Of a DNA stretch of 47,758 bases, positions 7,563 to 14,876 are shown piece after piece. The stretch's first letter is position 1. Each line of letters begins with the position of its first letter. The notes below the pieces were generated by a model that was not told where the DNA came from, ran no database searches, and saw nothing but the letters and a program-made list of their open reading frames with translations. Source of the stretch: an uncultured Burkholderiales bacterium (GTDB lineage Bacteria; Pseudomonadota; Gammaproteobacteria; Burkholderiales; Burkholderiaceae_C); the NCBI GenBank assembly GCA_903844775.1, contig CAIMUZ010000118.1, forward strand, positions 1 to 47,758, given 5' to 3'. Position numbers and translations under genes: made by a program.

Positions 7563-8642
7563 TCAAGGGTGCTTGTGCGTCGCTGGCGAATCTAACCATC
7601 GATCCGTGATACCAGCGCCAAGCCACATACCCACCAACGTGACCCAAGATGTCAGAGCAAAAATAGCTCCGCCGGTGACACCAGCGCCAATGGCGCAACC
7701 GCCTGCCAACATCGAACCAAAGCCCATCAATATCGCGCCTGCAATATAGCGGCCCATGCTGTAACCGTCCTTGAATCCTTCAAGCTGAAACTCCTTGCCC
7801 ACCATGGCACCCATGAAAGATCCAAGAAACACACCGGGTATCAAGCCAAACTCAAAACCAATTTTGGGTGCCGGAGATTGCAGCACTCGCATCAACCACT
7901 CAGCAGAGGCGCCACTGAAAGTCAGGCCTTGAATTTGAATGGGCTCAAATGAATTGAGTGCCACCCATTGCGTAAAACCCCAAGCCGCGGCAACCGACAG
8001 CCCTGTTCCTATTCCGCCAATCCACAAGCCAATGGGTTTTGAAGTGCTGCGACTGACAAAGTAGATGGCGACCAGAAACCACGACACACCTAAGTACAAG
8101 CCCGTGAGATGGCCTGTACCTAGCAAAGCCAGGAGATCGCGGCCAGCCCCGCCCTCTAAAGTGGACCATTCACTGATGGCAATTCTGGCTGGCATCAAAG
8201 CACCAGACAAACTCGATTGCGCAACGACTGCAAAAATCAATCCTGAAAGCAGTGCGCGTAAATTACCATTGGCAGAAAGAATCAGCAATCGACTTGCACA
8301 GCCGCGCGTGAGTATCATGCCAATGCCAAATATCAGGCCCCCTATCATGGCGCCAGACAAGCTGCCTTTCGCTGCAATTTGACGTGCGCCGCTGCTGTCA
8401 AGACTGCCCCATACAACCAAGGCCTGGGTCCCAATAACGGCTGCAGAAAAAGCCAACAACCAAATCGAAAGTTTGTCTTTGAAATGACCATGCCAAAAGT
8501 CAATCACAGCTGCTCTTAAGCAGAATCTGGAATGCTGTGCAAAGAAACCAAAAAATAGACCAATCGCCGCGCCGCCAAAGGCAAGGACCTTGCCTTCGCC
8601 ATAAATTTCCAGGATTTCACTGAGTGCAATGCTCACGGCCAA
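7563..8642 (-). CDS. YeeE/YedE (TsuA-like) sulfur-compound transporter 1
   Basis: A 359-residue polytopic membrane protein of the YeeE/YedE family, whose characterised member TsuA imports thiosulfate. The protein contains both pseudo-repeat halves. Cysteines expected to line the conduit are present: FAQHSRFC (C41), ILTRGCASR and AGGCAIGAG. The start is uncertain: the track uses TTG 8642, and GTG 8636 is equally possible; no ATG is nearby. It converges on the dihaem cytochrome and follows a homologous gene on the same strand. Its upstream region holds an FNR-like box and a long inverted repeat. It probably imports thiosulfate or a persulfide-type sulfur species; direction and substrate are not proven. 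Confidence 0.85.
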   Translation of the reverse strand: MAVSIALSEILEIYGEGKVLAFGGAAIGLFFGFFAQHSRFCLRAAVIDFWHGHFKDKLSIWLLAFSAAVIGTQALVVWGSLDSSGARQIAAKGSLSGAMIGGLIFGIGMILTRGCASRLLILSANGNLRALLSGLIFAVVAQSSLSGALMPARIAISEWSTLEGGAGRDLLALLGTGHLTGLYLGVSWFLVAIYFVSRSTSKPIGLWIGGIGTGLSVAAAWGFTQWVALNSFEPIQIQGLTFSGASAEWLMRVLQSPAPKIGFEFGLIPGVFLGSFMGAMVGKEFQLEGFKDGYSMGRYIAGAILMGFGSMLAGGCAIGAGVTGGAIFALTSWVTLVGMWLGAGITDRWLDSPATHKHP

Positions 8643-8647
8643 CTCTT

Positions 8648-8673
8648 TTCATATCAGTCTTTACTAATATGAA
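8648..8673 (-). promoter_or_regulatory. Inverted repeat TTCATAT-N12-ATATGAA, candidate ArsR-type operator
   Basis: A perfect 7-bp inverted repeat with a 12-bp spacer lies immediately upstream of the first YeeE gene. Its outer edge touches a possible -10 element TACGAT (8678-8673, minus strand), so a bound repressor would cover the transcription start. AT-rich repeats of this sort are typical of ArsR/SmtB operators, and such a repressor is encoded about 4 kb away. Confidence 0.45.
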
Positions 8674-8699
8674 TCGTATCAACCGTTCCATTGAGTGAA

Positions 8700-8713
8700 T
8701 TGACTTGCGTCAA
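8700..8713 (-). promoter_or_regulatory. FNR/Anr-like box TTGAC-N4-GTCAA
   Basis: TTGACttgcGTCAA is a perfect palindrome one base per half-site away from the FNR consensus TTGAT-N4-ATCAA. Its centre is about 31 bases upstream of the TACGAT hexamer on the minus strand, which fits a class II (-41.5) activator position for the YeeE gene ending at 7563. Confidence 0.5.
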
Positions 8714-8741
8714 ACACGGTGAAGCCAATTCATGGCCACGC

Positions 8742-9830
8742 TCAAGTGGGCGCGCCAATCGACTTCAAGAATTTGTAGGTGATTGCAGCACCCGCAATGA
8801 TCGAGATGAGTGTAAGCCAGGCCGTGTTTGAAAATACTACGCCACCAGACATACCGGCACCTACGGTGCATCCACCGGCAAGCACGGCACCAAAACCCAT
8901 CAAAATAGCACCACTGAGATAGTGGCCTAATTTGTTTTCTGTTTGAAAACCTTCAAATTTAAATTCGCCAAATAAAACGGAGGCAATCAGTGAGCCCACA
9001 AAAACACTGGGCAGCAAGCCAGCATCAAAACCAAATTTAGGCGCTGTGTCGGTGTAAAGGACACGCGTTAGCCATTCAGCGGAAGGGCTGCTGAAAGAGA
9101 GTCCTTGAACAGGTATGGGCTCAAAAGAAACATTGGCAATCCACTGCGTCAATAACCATCCCATTGCAACACAGACACCCACCAAGATATTGCCAACGAA
9201 CATGGGTTTAGCACTGCCGGCCGTCGCTCTGAATCGCCATAACGCAATGCCCAAAAAAATGAACCCGATGAGCATGCCTGACTCATAAGGAAGGCCCACC
9301 ATGCTAAAGACGTTGCGTTCAGGGCCACCATCCACCAGCCACCAATTGGCAATGCTCTGCCGTGCAGGCGCAAATGCACCAGAAATAGTGGCTTGAACAG
9401 TGACTGCAAACAACAAACCGGAAATCCATGCCCGCAAATTGCCACTGGCAGAAAGAATGATCAAGCGACTGGCGCAACCCCGCGTCATGATCATGCCAAT
9501 GCCAAACATCAGTCCACCCAGAACCGATCCAGAGATACTGCCTTGGGCGCCCAAATGACGCGAACTTTCTGGTTTTAAAAAACCCATCACCATGGCGAAT
9601 TGAACAACGAGAATTGCAGCCGCGAAGCCCAACATCCAACCGGCAAAACGCTGGCGCCATTCACCTTCGCAACCTTCAATGACAGCCGCACGCGCGCAGA
9701 ACTTAGACCGTTGAGCACTGAAACCAAACAGCAACCCAATCAAAGCTCCGCCAAAAGCGAGTACCCAATGGTCTCCATAGGTTTCAAGCAAACTTGCGAT
9801 GTTCAAGAAGTTCCCCAATAATTCACTCAT
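8742..9830 (-). CDS. YeeE/YedE (TsuA-like) sulfur-compound transporter 2
   Basis: A 362-residue paralogue of the next gene downstream, with the same layout: SAQRSKFC near residue 42, MTRGCASRLIILSASGNLRA in the middle and LAGGCTVGAGMSGG near the end, all in hydrophobic helices. Start ATG 9830. A 99-base gap containing its own regulatory elements separates the two transporters, so they may be controlled separately. Retention of all motif cysteines in both copies suggests both are active, perhaps with different affinities or substrates. It is transcribed divergently from the thioredoxin-like gene. Confidence 0.85.
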   Translation of the reverse strand: MSELLGNFLNIASLLETYGDHWVLAFGGALIGLLFGFSAQRSKFCARAAVIEGCEGEWRQRFAGWMLGFAAAILVVQFAMVMGFLKPESSRHLGAQGSISGSVLGGLMFGIGMIMTRGCASRLIILSASGNLRAWISGLLFAVTVQATISGAFAPARQSIANWWLVDGGPERNVFSMVGLPYESGMLIGFIFLGIALWRFRATAGSAKPMFVGNILVGVCVAMGWLLTQWIANVSFEPIPVQGLSFSSPSAEWLTRVLYTDTAPKFGFDAGLLPSVFVGSLIASVLFGEFKFEGFQTENKLGHYLSGAILMGFGAVLAGGCTVGAGMSGGVVFSNTAWLTLISIIAGAAITYKFLKSIGAPT

Positions 9831-9936
9831 GACTGATATAGACTCTGGGCAATGCCATCTTTTTTAATAGGCACGCAGTCTTTTTGTATTTGTTTTGTAA
9901 AGCCTTAGATTGTCTCTTTTTTTCAGCCGATCTGTC

Positions 9937-10446
9937 ATGCCCAGCCATCTCACACCTCCAAAACCTTCCCTGAGTCGAAGGACAACCCTTTCTAGCCTTG
10001 GAATAAGCCTGCTTGGCAGTGTGGTTTTTAGGCCTTTTGAAGCAACGGCAGCATCCGCTCAGCTCCCTGCTGCGCTGTCCTTGCCTGACGAATTGGACAG
10101 GGCTTCAAAAACAAAAGATCCCTTGATCGTGATGGTCAGTTTGGCCGGATGCCCATTTTGCCGAATGGCGCGTGATAGCTATTTAGGCCCCATGCAAAAA
10201 CAAGGTTTCCCGATTGTTCAAGTCGATATGAGAAGTGATTTGGCGGTCAAAGACCTCAAGGGGCAAATTAAGTCCCACGATCAACTGGTCAAGGAATGGC
10301 GTGTGAGCATTGCGCCAACGCTCATTTTCTTAGGCCCCAAAGGTCAAGAATTGGTAGAGCGCATGGAAGGTGGCTACTTGCCTGACTTTTATGGCACTTA
10401 TCTTGATGAAAAAATTGCAAAGGCAAGAAAAATTTTGCGTGGTTGA
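9937..10446 (+). CDS. Exported thioredoxin-fold protein, SoxS/SoxW-like
   Basis: A 169-residue protein with an N-terminal signal (SRRTTLSSLGISLLGS, Tat- or Sec-type) and a thioredoxin domain with active site CPFC (VSLAGCPFCRMARDS) and the cis-proline segment SIAPTLIFLG. ATG 9937 is preferred to TTG 9910, because the added residues precede the signal charge region and contribute nothing. In Paracoccus, SoxS and SoxW are periplasmic thioredoxins of the sox locus; SoxS reactivates SoxYZ by reducing the SoxY cysteine. The position at the head of the cytochrome/sox series supports this role. Choosing between SoxS and SoxW needs an alignment. Confidence 0.75.
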   Translation: MPSHLTPPKPSLSRRTTLSSLGISLLGSVVFRPFEATAASAQLPAALSLPDELDRASKTKDPLIVMVSLAGCPFCRMARDSYLGPMQKQGFPIVQVDMRSDLAVKDLKGQIKSHDQLVKEWRVSIAPTLIFLGPKGQELVERMEGGYLPDFYGTYLDEKIAKARKILRG

Positions 10447-10537
10447 TGTTGAATGCATTGTCATCACGAATTGCCTGCATCGGGAAATTACCTAGCAATC
10501 AATATGGCATCATCAAACTGAACCCCGCTTGATTTAA

Positions 10538-10548
10538 GCTAAATTAGC
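10538..10548. promoter_or_regulatory. Palindrome GCTAAATTAGC upstream of the small cytochrome gene
   Basis: A perfect 5-1-5 palindrome ends 33 bases before the cytochrome start codon. It lies in the spacer between TTGATT (10529-10534) and TAGAAA (10552-10557), a weak -35/-10 pair. The core CTAAATTAG recurs upstream of soxC. Candidate operator for the island's ArsR repressor. Confidence 0.4.
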
Positions 10549-10581
10549 GCCTAGAAATCTGTTCAATTTTCAGAGACCCCT

Positions 10582-10890
10582 ATGAACTTTAAAACCGTCA
10601 CTTTTGCTTTCGCTTGCCTTCTTTCTATGCCTGCTTGGGCCAATTTAGACATGGCCAAAAAGAACGCCTGCATGGCTTGCCACAATGTTGATAAGAAACT
10701 CGTGGGTCCCGCTTACCGAGATATTGCAAAAAAATATGCAGGACAAAACGATGCTGCAACTATCTTGGCCAAGAGCATCAAGGCTGGCGGATCCGGCAAA
10801 TGGGGCCCCGTTCCAATGCCACCGCATGCCGCACTGTCCGATGCAGACGCTACCACTTTGGCGACTTGGATTTTGGCTGGCGCTAAATAA
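10582..10890 (+). CDS. Monohaem cytochrome c551/c552-type, related to the SoxD C-terminal domain
   Basis: A 102-residue cytochrome with signal peptide ending at PAWA, haem site CMACH (C30, C33, H34) and the c551 Met-ligand segment GPVPMPPHA. The pattern CMACH..DKK.VGP...IAKKY...KAGGSG.WG..PMP is shared almost residue for residue with the C-terminal domain of SoxD in this window, so the two are paralogous. It likely accepts electrons from SoxCD or SoxXA and shuttles them to the oxidase. The stop shares one base with the next start (TAATG), indicating coupling with the following cytochrome. Confidence 0.85.
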   Translation: MNFKTVTFAFACLLSMPAWANLDMAKKNACMACHNVDKKLVGPAYRDIAKKYAGQNDAATILAKSIKAGGSGKWGPVPMPPHAALSDADATTLATWILAGAK

Positions 10891-11225
10891 TGACCTTGAA
10901 GATGCGCTCCACACTCTCAGCAAGCTGCCTTGTGGTCGGTTTGGTCGTTGCTGCGACATCTTCAGCACAACCCGCACTGTTCAAAGATGCCGACTTGAAA
11001 TTGGGCATGCAGCTCATCGCCGGCAACAAATGTGACTCTTGCCATCAAGGGCGCGTCGGCGGCGACGGCAGTGCCATTTACAAGCCCTTGGGTCGTATCA
11101 ACACCCCAGGCTTTCTCAGAGGCATGGTCGAACAATGCAACACAGAATTGAACCTTGGATTTTTTCCAGAAGAAGTCACAGCCGTCGCTGCCGTTCTCAA
11201 CCGCGACCACTACAAATTCAAATAG
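10890..11225 (+). CDS. Small monohaem c-type cytochrome
   Basis: A 111-residue exported protein with signal peptide (LSASCLVVGLVVAATSSAQ), haem site CDSCH (C48, C51, H52) and a short C-terminal half ending DHYKFK. No clear PMP-type distal methionine loop is seen; GFLRGMVEQCNTELNLGFF offers a methionine and an extra cysteine. It overlaps the preceding cytochrome by one base (TAATG), so the pair is co-translated. It does not match the usual SoxX, SoxA or SoxE patterns. A companion electron carrier is likely; the exact family is not recognised. Confidence 0.75.
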   Translation: MTLKMRSTLSASCLVVGLVVAATSSAQPALFKDADLKLGMQLIAGNKCDSCHQGRVGGDGSAIYKPLGRINTPGFLRGMVEQCNTELNLGFFPEEVTAVAAVLNRDHYKFK

Positions 11226-11339
11226 AATCTGACATCCACCTTACCTTACCCCCTAGGGTATATAGGGAGATACTTCTTTGCCTTACTTTTTTTATAATGT
11301 CGCATCTGGCATCAAGCTTGATCATCACATAAAGCACAT

Positions 11340-11350
11340 ACTAAATTAGT
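11340..11350. promoter_or_regulatory. Palindrome ACTAAATTAGT upstream of soxC
   Basis: A perfect 5-1-5 palindrome sits inside a longer imperfect dyad, CATAC-N9-GTATG (11337-11355), 60 bases before the soxC start. It shares the core CTAAATTAG with the palindrome before the small cytochrome pair. Candidate binding site for the sox repressor. Confidence 0.4.
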
Positions 11351-11399
11351 GTATGCTTATATAAGTACATGCTCAATGTAAAAGCGATAGAAGGCTCAA

Positions 11400-11413
11400 A
11401 AGGAGACAGGGTG
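11400..11413 (+). promoter_or_regulatory. Ribosome binding site deciding a GTG start for soxC
   Basis: AAGGAGA (11400-11406) ends four bases before GTG 11411. The ATG used by the ORF track (11369) has no such site and lies in the operator/promoter region, so GTG 11411 is the better start. Confidence 0.65.
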
Positions 11414-12796
11414 AAAGAACAATTAAACGCTTCTGGTCGGTTGATCAAAGCACCTGAAAGCTTCCTAACACCCAGTGAAGTCAAAACAGTCTTTGCCGAG
11501 GGCAAGCAAGGCCGGCGCGACTTCATACGCCGCGCCTTTGCAGCAGCATCTGCCGCTACTGCGGCTGGCGTTACGGCAGTCTCAGCCCCTGCTGCATGGG
11601 CTCAAAGCAATCCCCTGCCCTCAGAAGGTGGCGATCCTCATATTTTGAATTTACCTGAACATGCCACTGGTTTAGGTCAAGGTGTTGCCACAGAGGGTTA
11701 TGGTAAACCTTCCAAGTACGAATCCAATTTGCAACGCCGCCAGAGTCCAGGCCTAACACAAACAACTCAGTCATCGGTTTCGTTTGCGCCTCTGCAATCT
11801 TTGTTTGGCATTGTCACGCCCAACGGCTTGCACTTCGAGCGCCATCACCAAGGCTGGTGGGACATTGACCCGTCTAAACACCGTTTCATGATCAACGGCA
11901 TGGTCAAGAGCCCCAAGGTTTTCACGATGGACGAGCTCATGCGCTTGCCCTCTGTCTCTCGCTTTCACTTCATTGAATGTGGCGCCAACACGGCGGTCGA
12001 TTGGGGCAATGTGGCTGTGCCAACAGTGCAATACACGCACGGCATGCTGTCGTGTTGCGAATTCACCGGTGTGCCCCTCATCACTTTGCTTGAGTTGGCT
12101 GGCGCTGACTTGAAAAAAGGCAAGTTCGTATTAGCAGAAGGCGGTGACGGGTCTTCCATGACCCGAACCATTCCCATGAGTCTCATTACATCGGGTGAAG
12201 TGCTGGTGGCTTACGGCCAAAACGGCGAAATGCTTCGTCCAGAGAATGGCTACCCATTGCGCTTGATCGTTCCCGGCGTTCAAGGTGTGAGCTGGGTGAA
12301 GTACCTGCGTCGCATTGAAGTGGGCGATCAACCCTATGCGGCCAAAGACGAAGCTGTGCACTATATCGATCTGCAACCAAGTGGCCTACATCGCCAATAC
12401 ACCAACATTCAAGAATGCAAGAGCGTGGTCACAACGCCTTCAGGGGGTCAAGTGCTTTTAGACAAAGGCTTCTACAACATCACTGGCTTGGCTTGGTCAG
12501 GCAAGGGCAAGGTCAAACGAGTGGATGTGTCGACAGATGGTGGCCGAAACTGGCGTCCGGCACGACTCGAAACGCCCGTCCTTTCGAAAGCCCTCACACG
12601 TTTTAATTTAGATTGGATTTGGGACGGCAAGCCGGTCATCATTCAAAGTCGGGCGCAAGACGAAACTGGTTATGTGCAACCCATGTACAAGCAATTGCGC
12701 GATGTACGCGGCACTCGCTCGATCTACCACAACAACGCCATTCAGTCATGGTTGGTGCAAGAAAATGGGGAGGTGAAAAATGTTCAAGTTTCCTAA
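11411..12796 (+). CDS. soxC: Sulfane dehydrogenase molybdenum subunit SoxC
   Basis: A 461-residue molybdopterin oxidoreductase of the sulfite-oxidase family. A twin-arginine signal (GRRDFIRRAFAAAS, cleavage near AWAQ) exports the folded cofactor-loaded enzyme. The Mo-binding cysteine is C190 in IECGAN. The C-terminal dimerisation domain includes VDVSTDGGRNW and ends with the family-typical RSIYHNNAIQSW. With SoxD it oxidises the sulfane sulfur left on SoxY-cysteine to the sulfone level, releasing six electrons, so its presence implies complete thiosulfate oxidation without stored sulfur. The GTG start is preferred over the track's ATG 11369. The reading frame overlaps soxD by 17 bases. Confidence 0.95.
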   Translation: MKEQLNASGRLIKAPESFLTPSEVKTVFAEGKQGRRDFIRRAFAAASAATAAGVTAVSAPAAWAQSNPLPSEGGDPHILNLPEHATGLGQGVATEGYGKPSKYESNLQRRQSPGLTQTTQSSVSFAPLQSLFGIVTPNGLHFERHHQGWWDIDPSKHRFMINGMVKSPKVFTMDELMRLPSVSRFHFIECGANTAVDWGNVAVPTVQYTHGMLSCCEFTGVPLITLLELAGADLKKGKFVLAEGGDGSSMTRTIPMSLITSGEVLVAYGQNGEMLRPENGYPLRLIVPGVQGVSWVKYLRRIEVGDQPYAAKDEAVHYIDLQPSGLHRQYTNIQECKSVVTTPSGGQVLLDKGFYNITGLAWSGKGKVKRVDVSTDGGRNWRPARLETPVLSKALTRFNLDWIWDGKPVIIQSRAQDETGYVQPMYKQLRDVRGTRSIYHNNAIQSWLVQENGEVKNVQVS

Positions 12797-13898
12797 AATT
12801 GCCCTGCTCCTCACCTTCTGCCTCGCAAGCGTCACTGTATTTGCACAAAGCACAAAATACCCCGGTCTAGGCCGAGACGCGACAGCCATGGAAGTGGCCG
12901 CATGGGACATTGATGTTCGCCCCGACTTCAAAGGATTGCCCGCCGGCTCTGGCTCTGTGGCCAAGGGGCAAGATGTATGGGAAGCCAAGTGTGCCCAATG
13001 TCACGGTATTTTTGGTGAGTCCAATGAGGTGTTCAGCCCCCTGATTGGCGGTACCACAGCGGCAGACATTAAGTCAGGCCGCGTAGCCAACCTCACACGT
13101 GCCGACTATCCTGGACGCACCACCCTCATGAAGGTGGCCACCGTGTCTACGCTCTGGGACTACATCAATCGTGCAATGCCCTGGACCAATCCGAAAACAC
13201 TCACGACCGAAGAGGTTTACGCCGTCACAGGATTTATGTTGAATTTAGCAGGCATCGTGCCCGACGACTTTGTGTTGTCCAACAAAAATATCGCAGAGGT
13301 TCAAAAGCGCATGCCTAACCGCAATGGCATGACCACAGCGCACGCCATGTGGCCTGGCAAGGAATTTGGTAACGCAAACAAGCCAGACACTCAGAATGTA
13401 ATTTGCATGAAAGACTGCGTGACTGAGACCAAGCTTGCTTCTTTTTTGCCCGACTTTGCGCGCAATGCACACGGTAATTTAAGTGAACAAAACCGTACGG
13501 TGGGACAGCAAAAAGGGGCTGACACCACTAGACCTGAAGGCAATACGGGTCAGATAAATGCAGCCGCCAGTGCAGCCGCCAATTCAGCACCCAATTCAGC
13601 ATCTATAGGGTCGGCGTCAACTGCCAAACCTGCCGACAGCAAATCGGACAACAAGGCGGTGTTGGCATTGCTGAGCAAAAACGTGTGCATGGCCTGCCAC
13701 GGTATGGACAAGAAAATTGTGGGGCCTGGTTTTAATGAAATCGCTAAGAAATATCCAGGCAAAGTGGACTATCTATCTGGCAAAATCAAAGCAGGTGGTT
13801 CTGGCGTTTGGGGCGCTATCCCCATGCCGGCCCAAAACGTGAGTGAATCAGACGCCAAAATCATTGCCAACTGGCTGGCCAATGGCGCACCCAAATAA
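12780..13898 (+). CDS. soxD: Sulfane dehydrogenase dihaem cytochrome subunit SoxD
   Basis: A 372-residue exported cytochrome with two haem domains. The first haem is CAQCH (C71) in the SoxD-specific domain (YPGLGRDAT...RVANLTRADYPGRTT), the second CMACH (C303) in a c551-like domain. They are joined by a low-complexity Ala/Ser/Asn linker (residues about 255-295) that looks flexible. GGAGGTG lies just before ATG 12780 within the end of soxC, so the genes are coupled. It takes electrons from the SoxC molybdenum centre. Its C-terminal domain closely resembles the free cytochrome encoded at 10582. Confidence 0.93.
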   Translation: MFKFPKIALLLTFCLASVTVFAQSTKYPGLGRDATAMEVAAWDIDVRPDFKGLPAGSGSVAKGQDVWEAKCAQCHGIFGESNEVFSPLIGGTTAADIKSGRVANLTRADYPGRTTLMKVATVSTLWDYINRAMPWTNPKTLTTEEVYAVTGFMLNLAGIVPDDFVLSNKNIAEVQKRMPNRNGMTTAHAMWPGKEFGNANKPDTQNVICMKDCVTETKLASFLPDFARNAHGNLSEQNRTVGQQKGADTTRPEGNTGQINAAASAAANSAPNSASIGSASTAKPADSKSDNKAVLALLSKNVCMACHGMDKKIVGPGFNEIAKKYPGKVDYLSGKIKAGGSGVWGAIPMPAQNVSESDAKIIANWLANGAPK

Positions 13899-13987
13899 CA
13901 ACAGCTAGGACAAGGTCAATCAGGCATTTATGGATTGACTTTGACTCAGATTTCAATAGCATCAACTTATTCACAAGGAGAATTCAG

Positions 13988-14443
13988 ATGCAAACACGTC
14001 GCGAGACTATTCAACAGAGCATGGTGGTTGCAGGCTTGCTGGCATCAGCAGGCTTACCCCAATTTGCACATGCCGCTTTCAACAAAAATGGCTTCGATGC
14101 CAAGTCTGTTCAAGATGCCGTGAAGGCTTACGGTGGCAGTAATATTGCAGAGAGCAAAGACGTTACCGTCACAGGTCCTGACATTGCGGAAAATGGTGCA
14201 GTAGTCCCTTTGGGTGCCAGCACTTCTTTGTCAGGTGTCAAGCAACTGCTCGTCTTGGTAGAAAAAAATCCATCTGCACTGATCGCCATGTTCCACGTGA
14301 GCGATGCCGTCGATGCCAACTTCCTCACACGCGCCAAAATGGGCCAATCCTCAGACGTTTACGCGGTTGCCATCATGGCTGACGGCAAAGCCCTTTTTGC
14401 CAAAAAAGAAGTCAAGGTAACTTTGGGTGGTTGCGGCGGTTGA
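13988..14443 (+). CDS. soxY: Sulfur-carrier protein SoxY
   Basis: A 151-residue protein with a Tat-type signal (QTRRETIQQSMVVAG, cleavage near AHA) and the diagnostic C-terminal GGCGG swinging arm, whose cysteine carries the sulfur intermediates through the Sox cycle. AAGGAGA precedes ATG 13988. It forms a heterodimer with SoxZ, encoded immediately downstream. The 89-base gap from soxD leaves room for an internal promoter. Confidence 0.96.
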   Translation: MQTRRETIQQSMVVAGLLASAGLPQFAHAAFNKNGFDAKSVQDAVKAYGGSNIAESKDVTVTGPDIAENGAVVPLGASTSLSGVKQLLVLVEKNPSALIAMFHVSDAVDANFLTRAKMGQSSDVYAVAIMADGKALFAKKEVKVTLGGCGG

Positions 14444-14486
14444 GCCTATACCCTTGAGTTCATTCATACATATTCAGGAGAAAAAA

Positions 14487-14798
14487 ATGGCAGATCCAAT
14501 GCGCATTCGCGCCCAAGCCGCTGGCGATAAAGTAACTGTTCGTGTCTTGATGAGTCACGAAATGGAAACAGGTCAGCGCAAAGACGCTGCGGGTAAAACC
14601 GTGCCTGCATGGTTCATTCAAGAAGTGACAGCGGCCCACAACGGCAAACCCGTTTTGTCTGCTGAATGGGGCCCTGGCGTGTCTAAAAATCCATTCTTGC
14701 AGTTTGCGGTCAAAGGTGCCAAAGCCGGAGACAAAATTGCTGTCACTTGGAAAGACAACAAGGGTGATACCCGTACCGACGAAGCCACGGTGACTTGA
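14487..14798 (+). CDS. soxZ: Sulfur-carrier partner SoxZ
   Basis: A 103-residue protein starting at ATG 14487 (MADPMRIRAQ) after CAGGAG; the track's 14427 start lies inside soxY and is wrong. It is an immunoglobulin-like fold without a signal peptide or cysteine, as usual for SoxZ, which is exported piggyback on the Tat signal of SoxY. Motifs include LMSHEMETGQRKD and EWGPGVSKNPF. It stabilises SoxY and docks it to partner enzymes. A strong hairpin follows the stop codon. Confidence 0.96.
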   Translation: MADPMRIRAQAAGDKVTVRVLMSHEMETGQRKDAAGKTVPAWFIQEVTAAHNGKPVLSAEWGPGVSKNPFLQFAVKGAKAGDKIAVTWKDNKGDTRTDEATVT

Positions 14799-14816
14799 AA
14801 GACTAAGTGGACAACC

Positions 14817-14845
14817 AAGGGTGAAGCGAAATCTTCACCCTTTTT
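14817..14845 (+). terminator. Rho-independent-type hairpin between soxZ and soxA
   Basis: AAGGGTGAAG and CTTCACCCTT form a perfect 10-bp stem around the loop CGAAAT, ending in a run of five T. It lies inside the otherwise collinear sox operon, so it may act as a partial terminator or mRNA-stabilising end for soxYZ. Confidence 0.8.
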
Positions 14846-14876
14846 CAGTTTAAGAAATCGACACATTGAGGTGACC

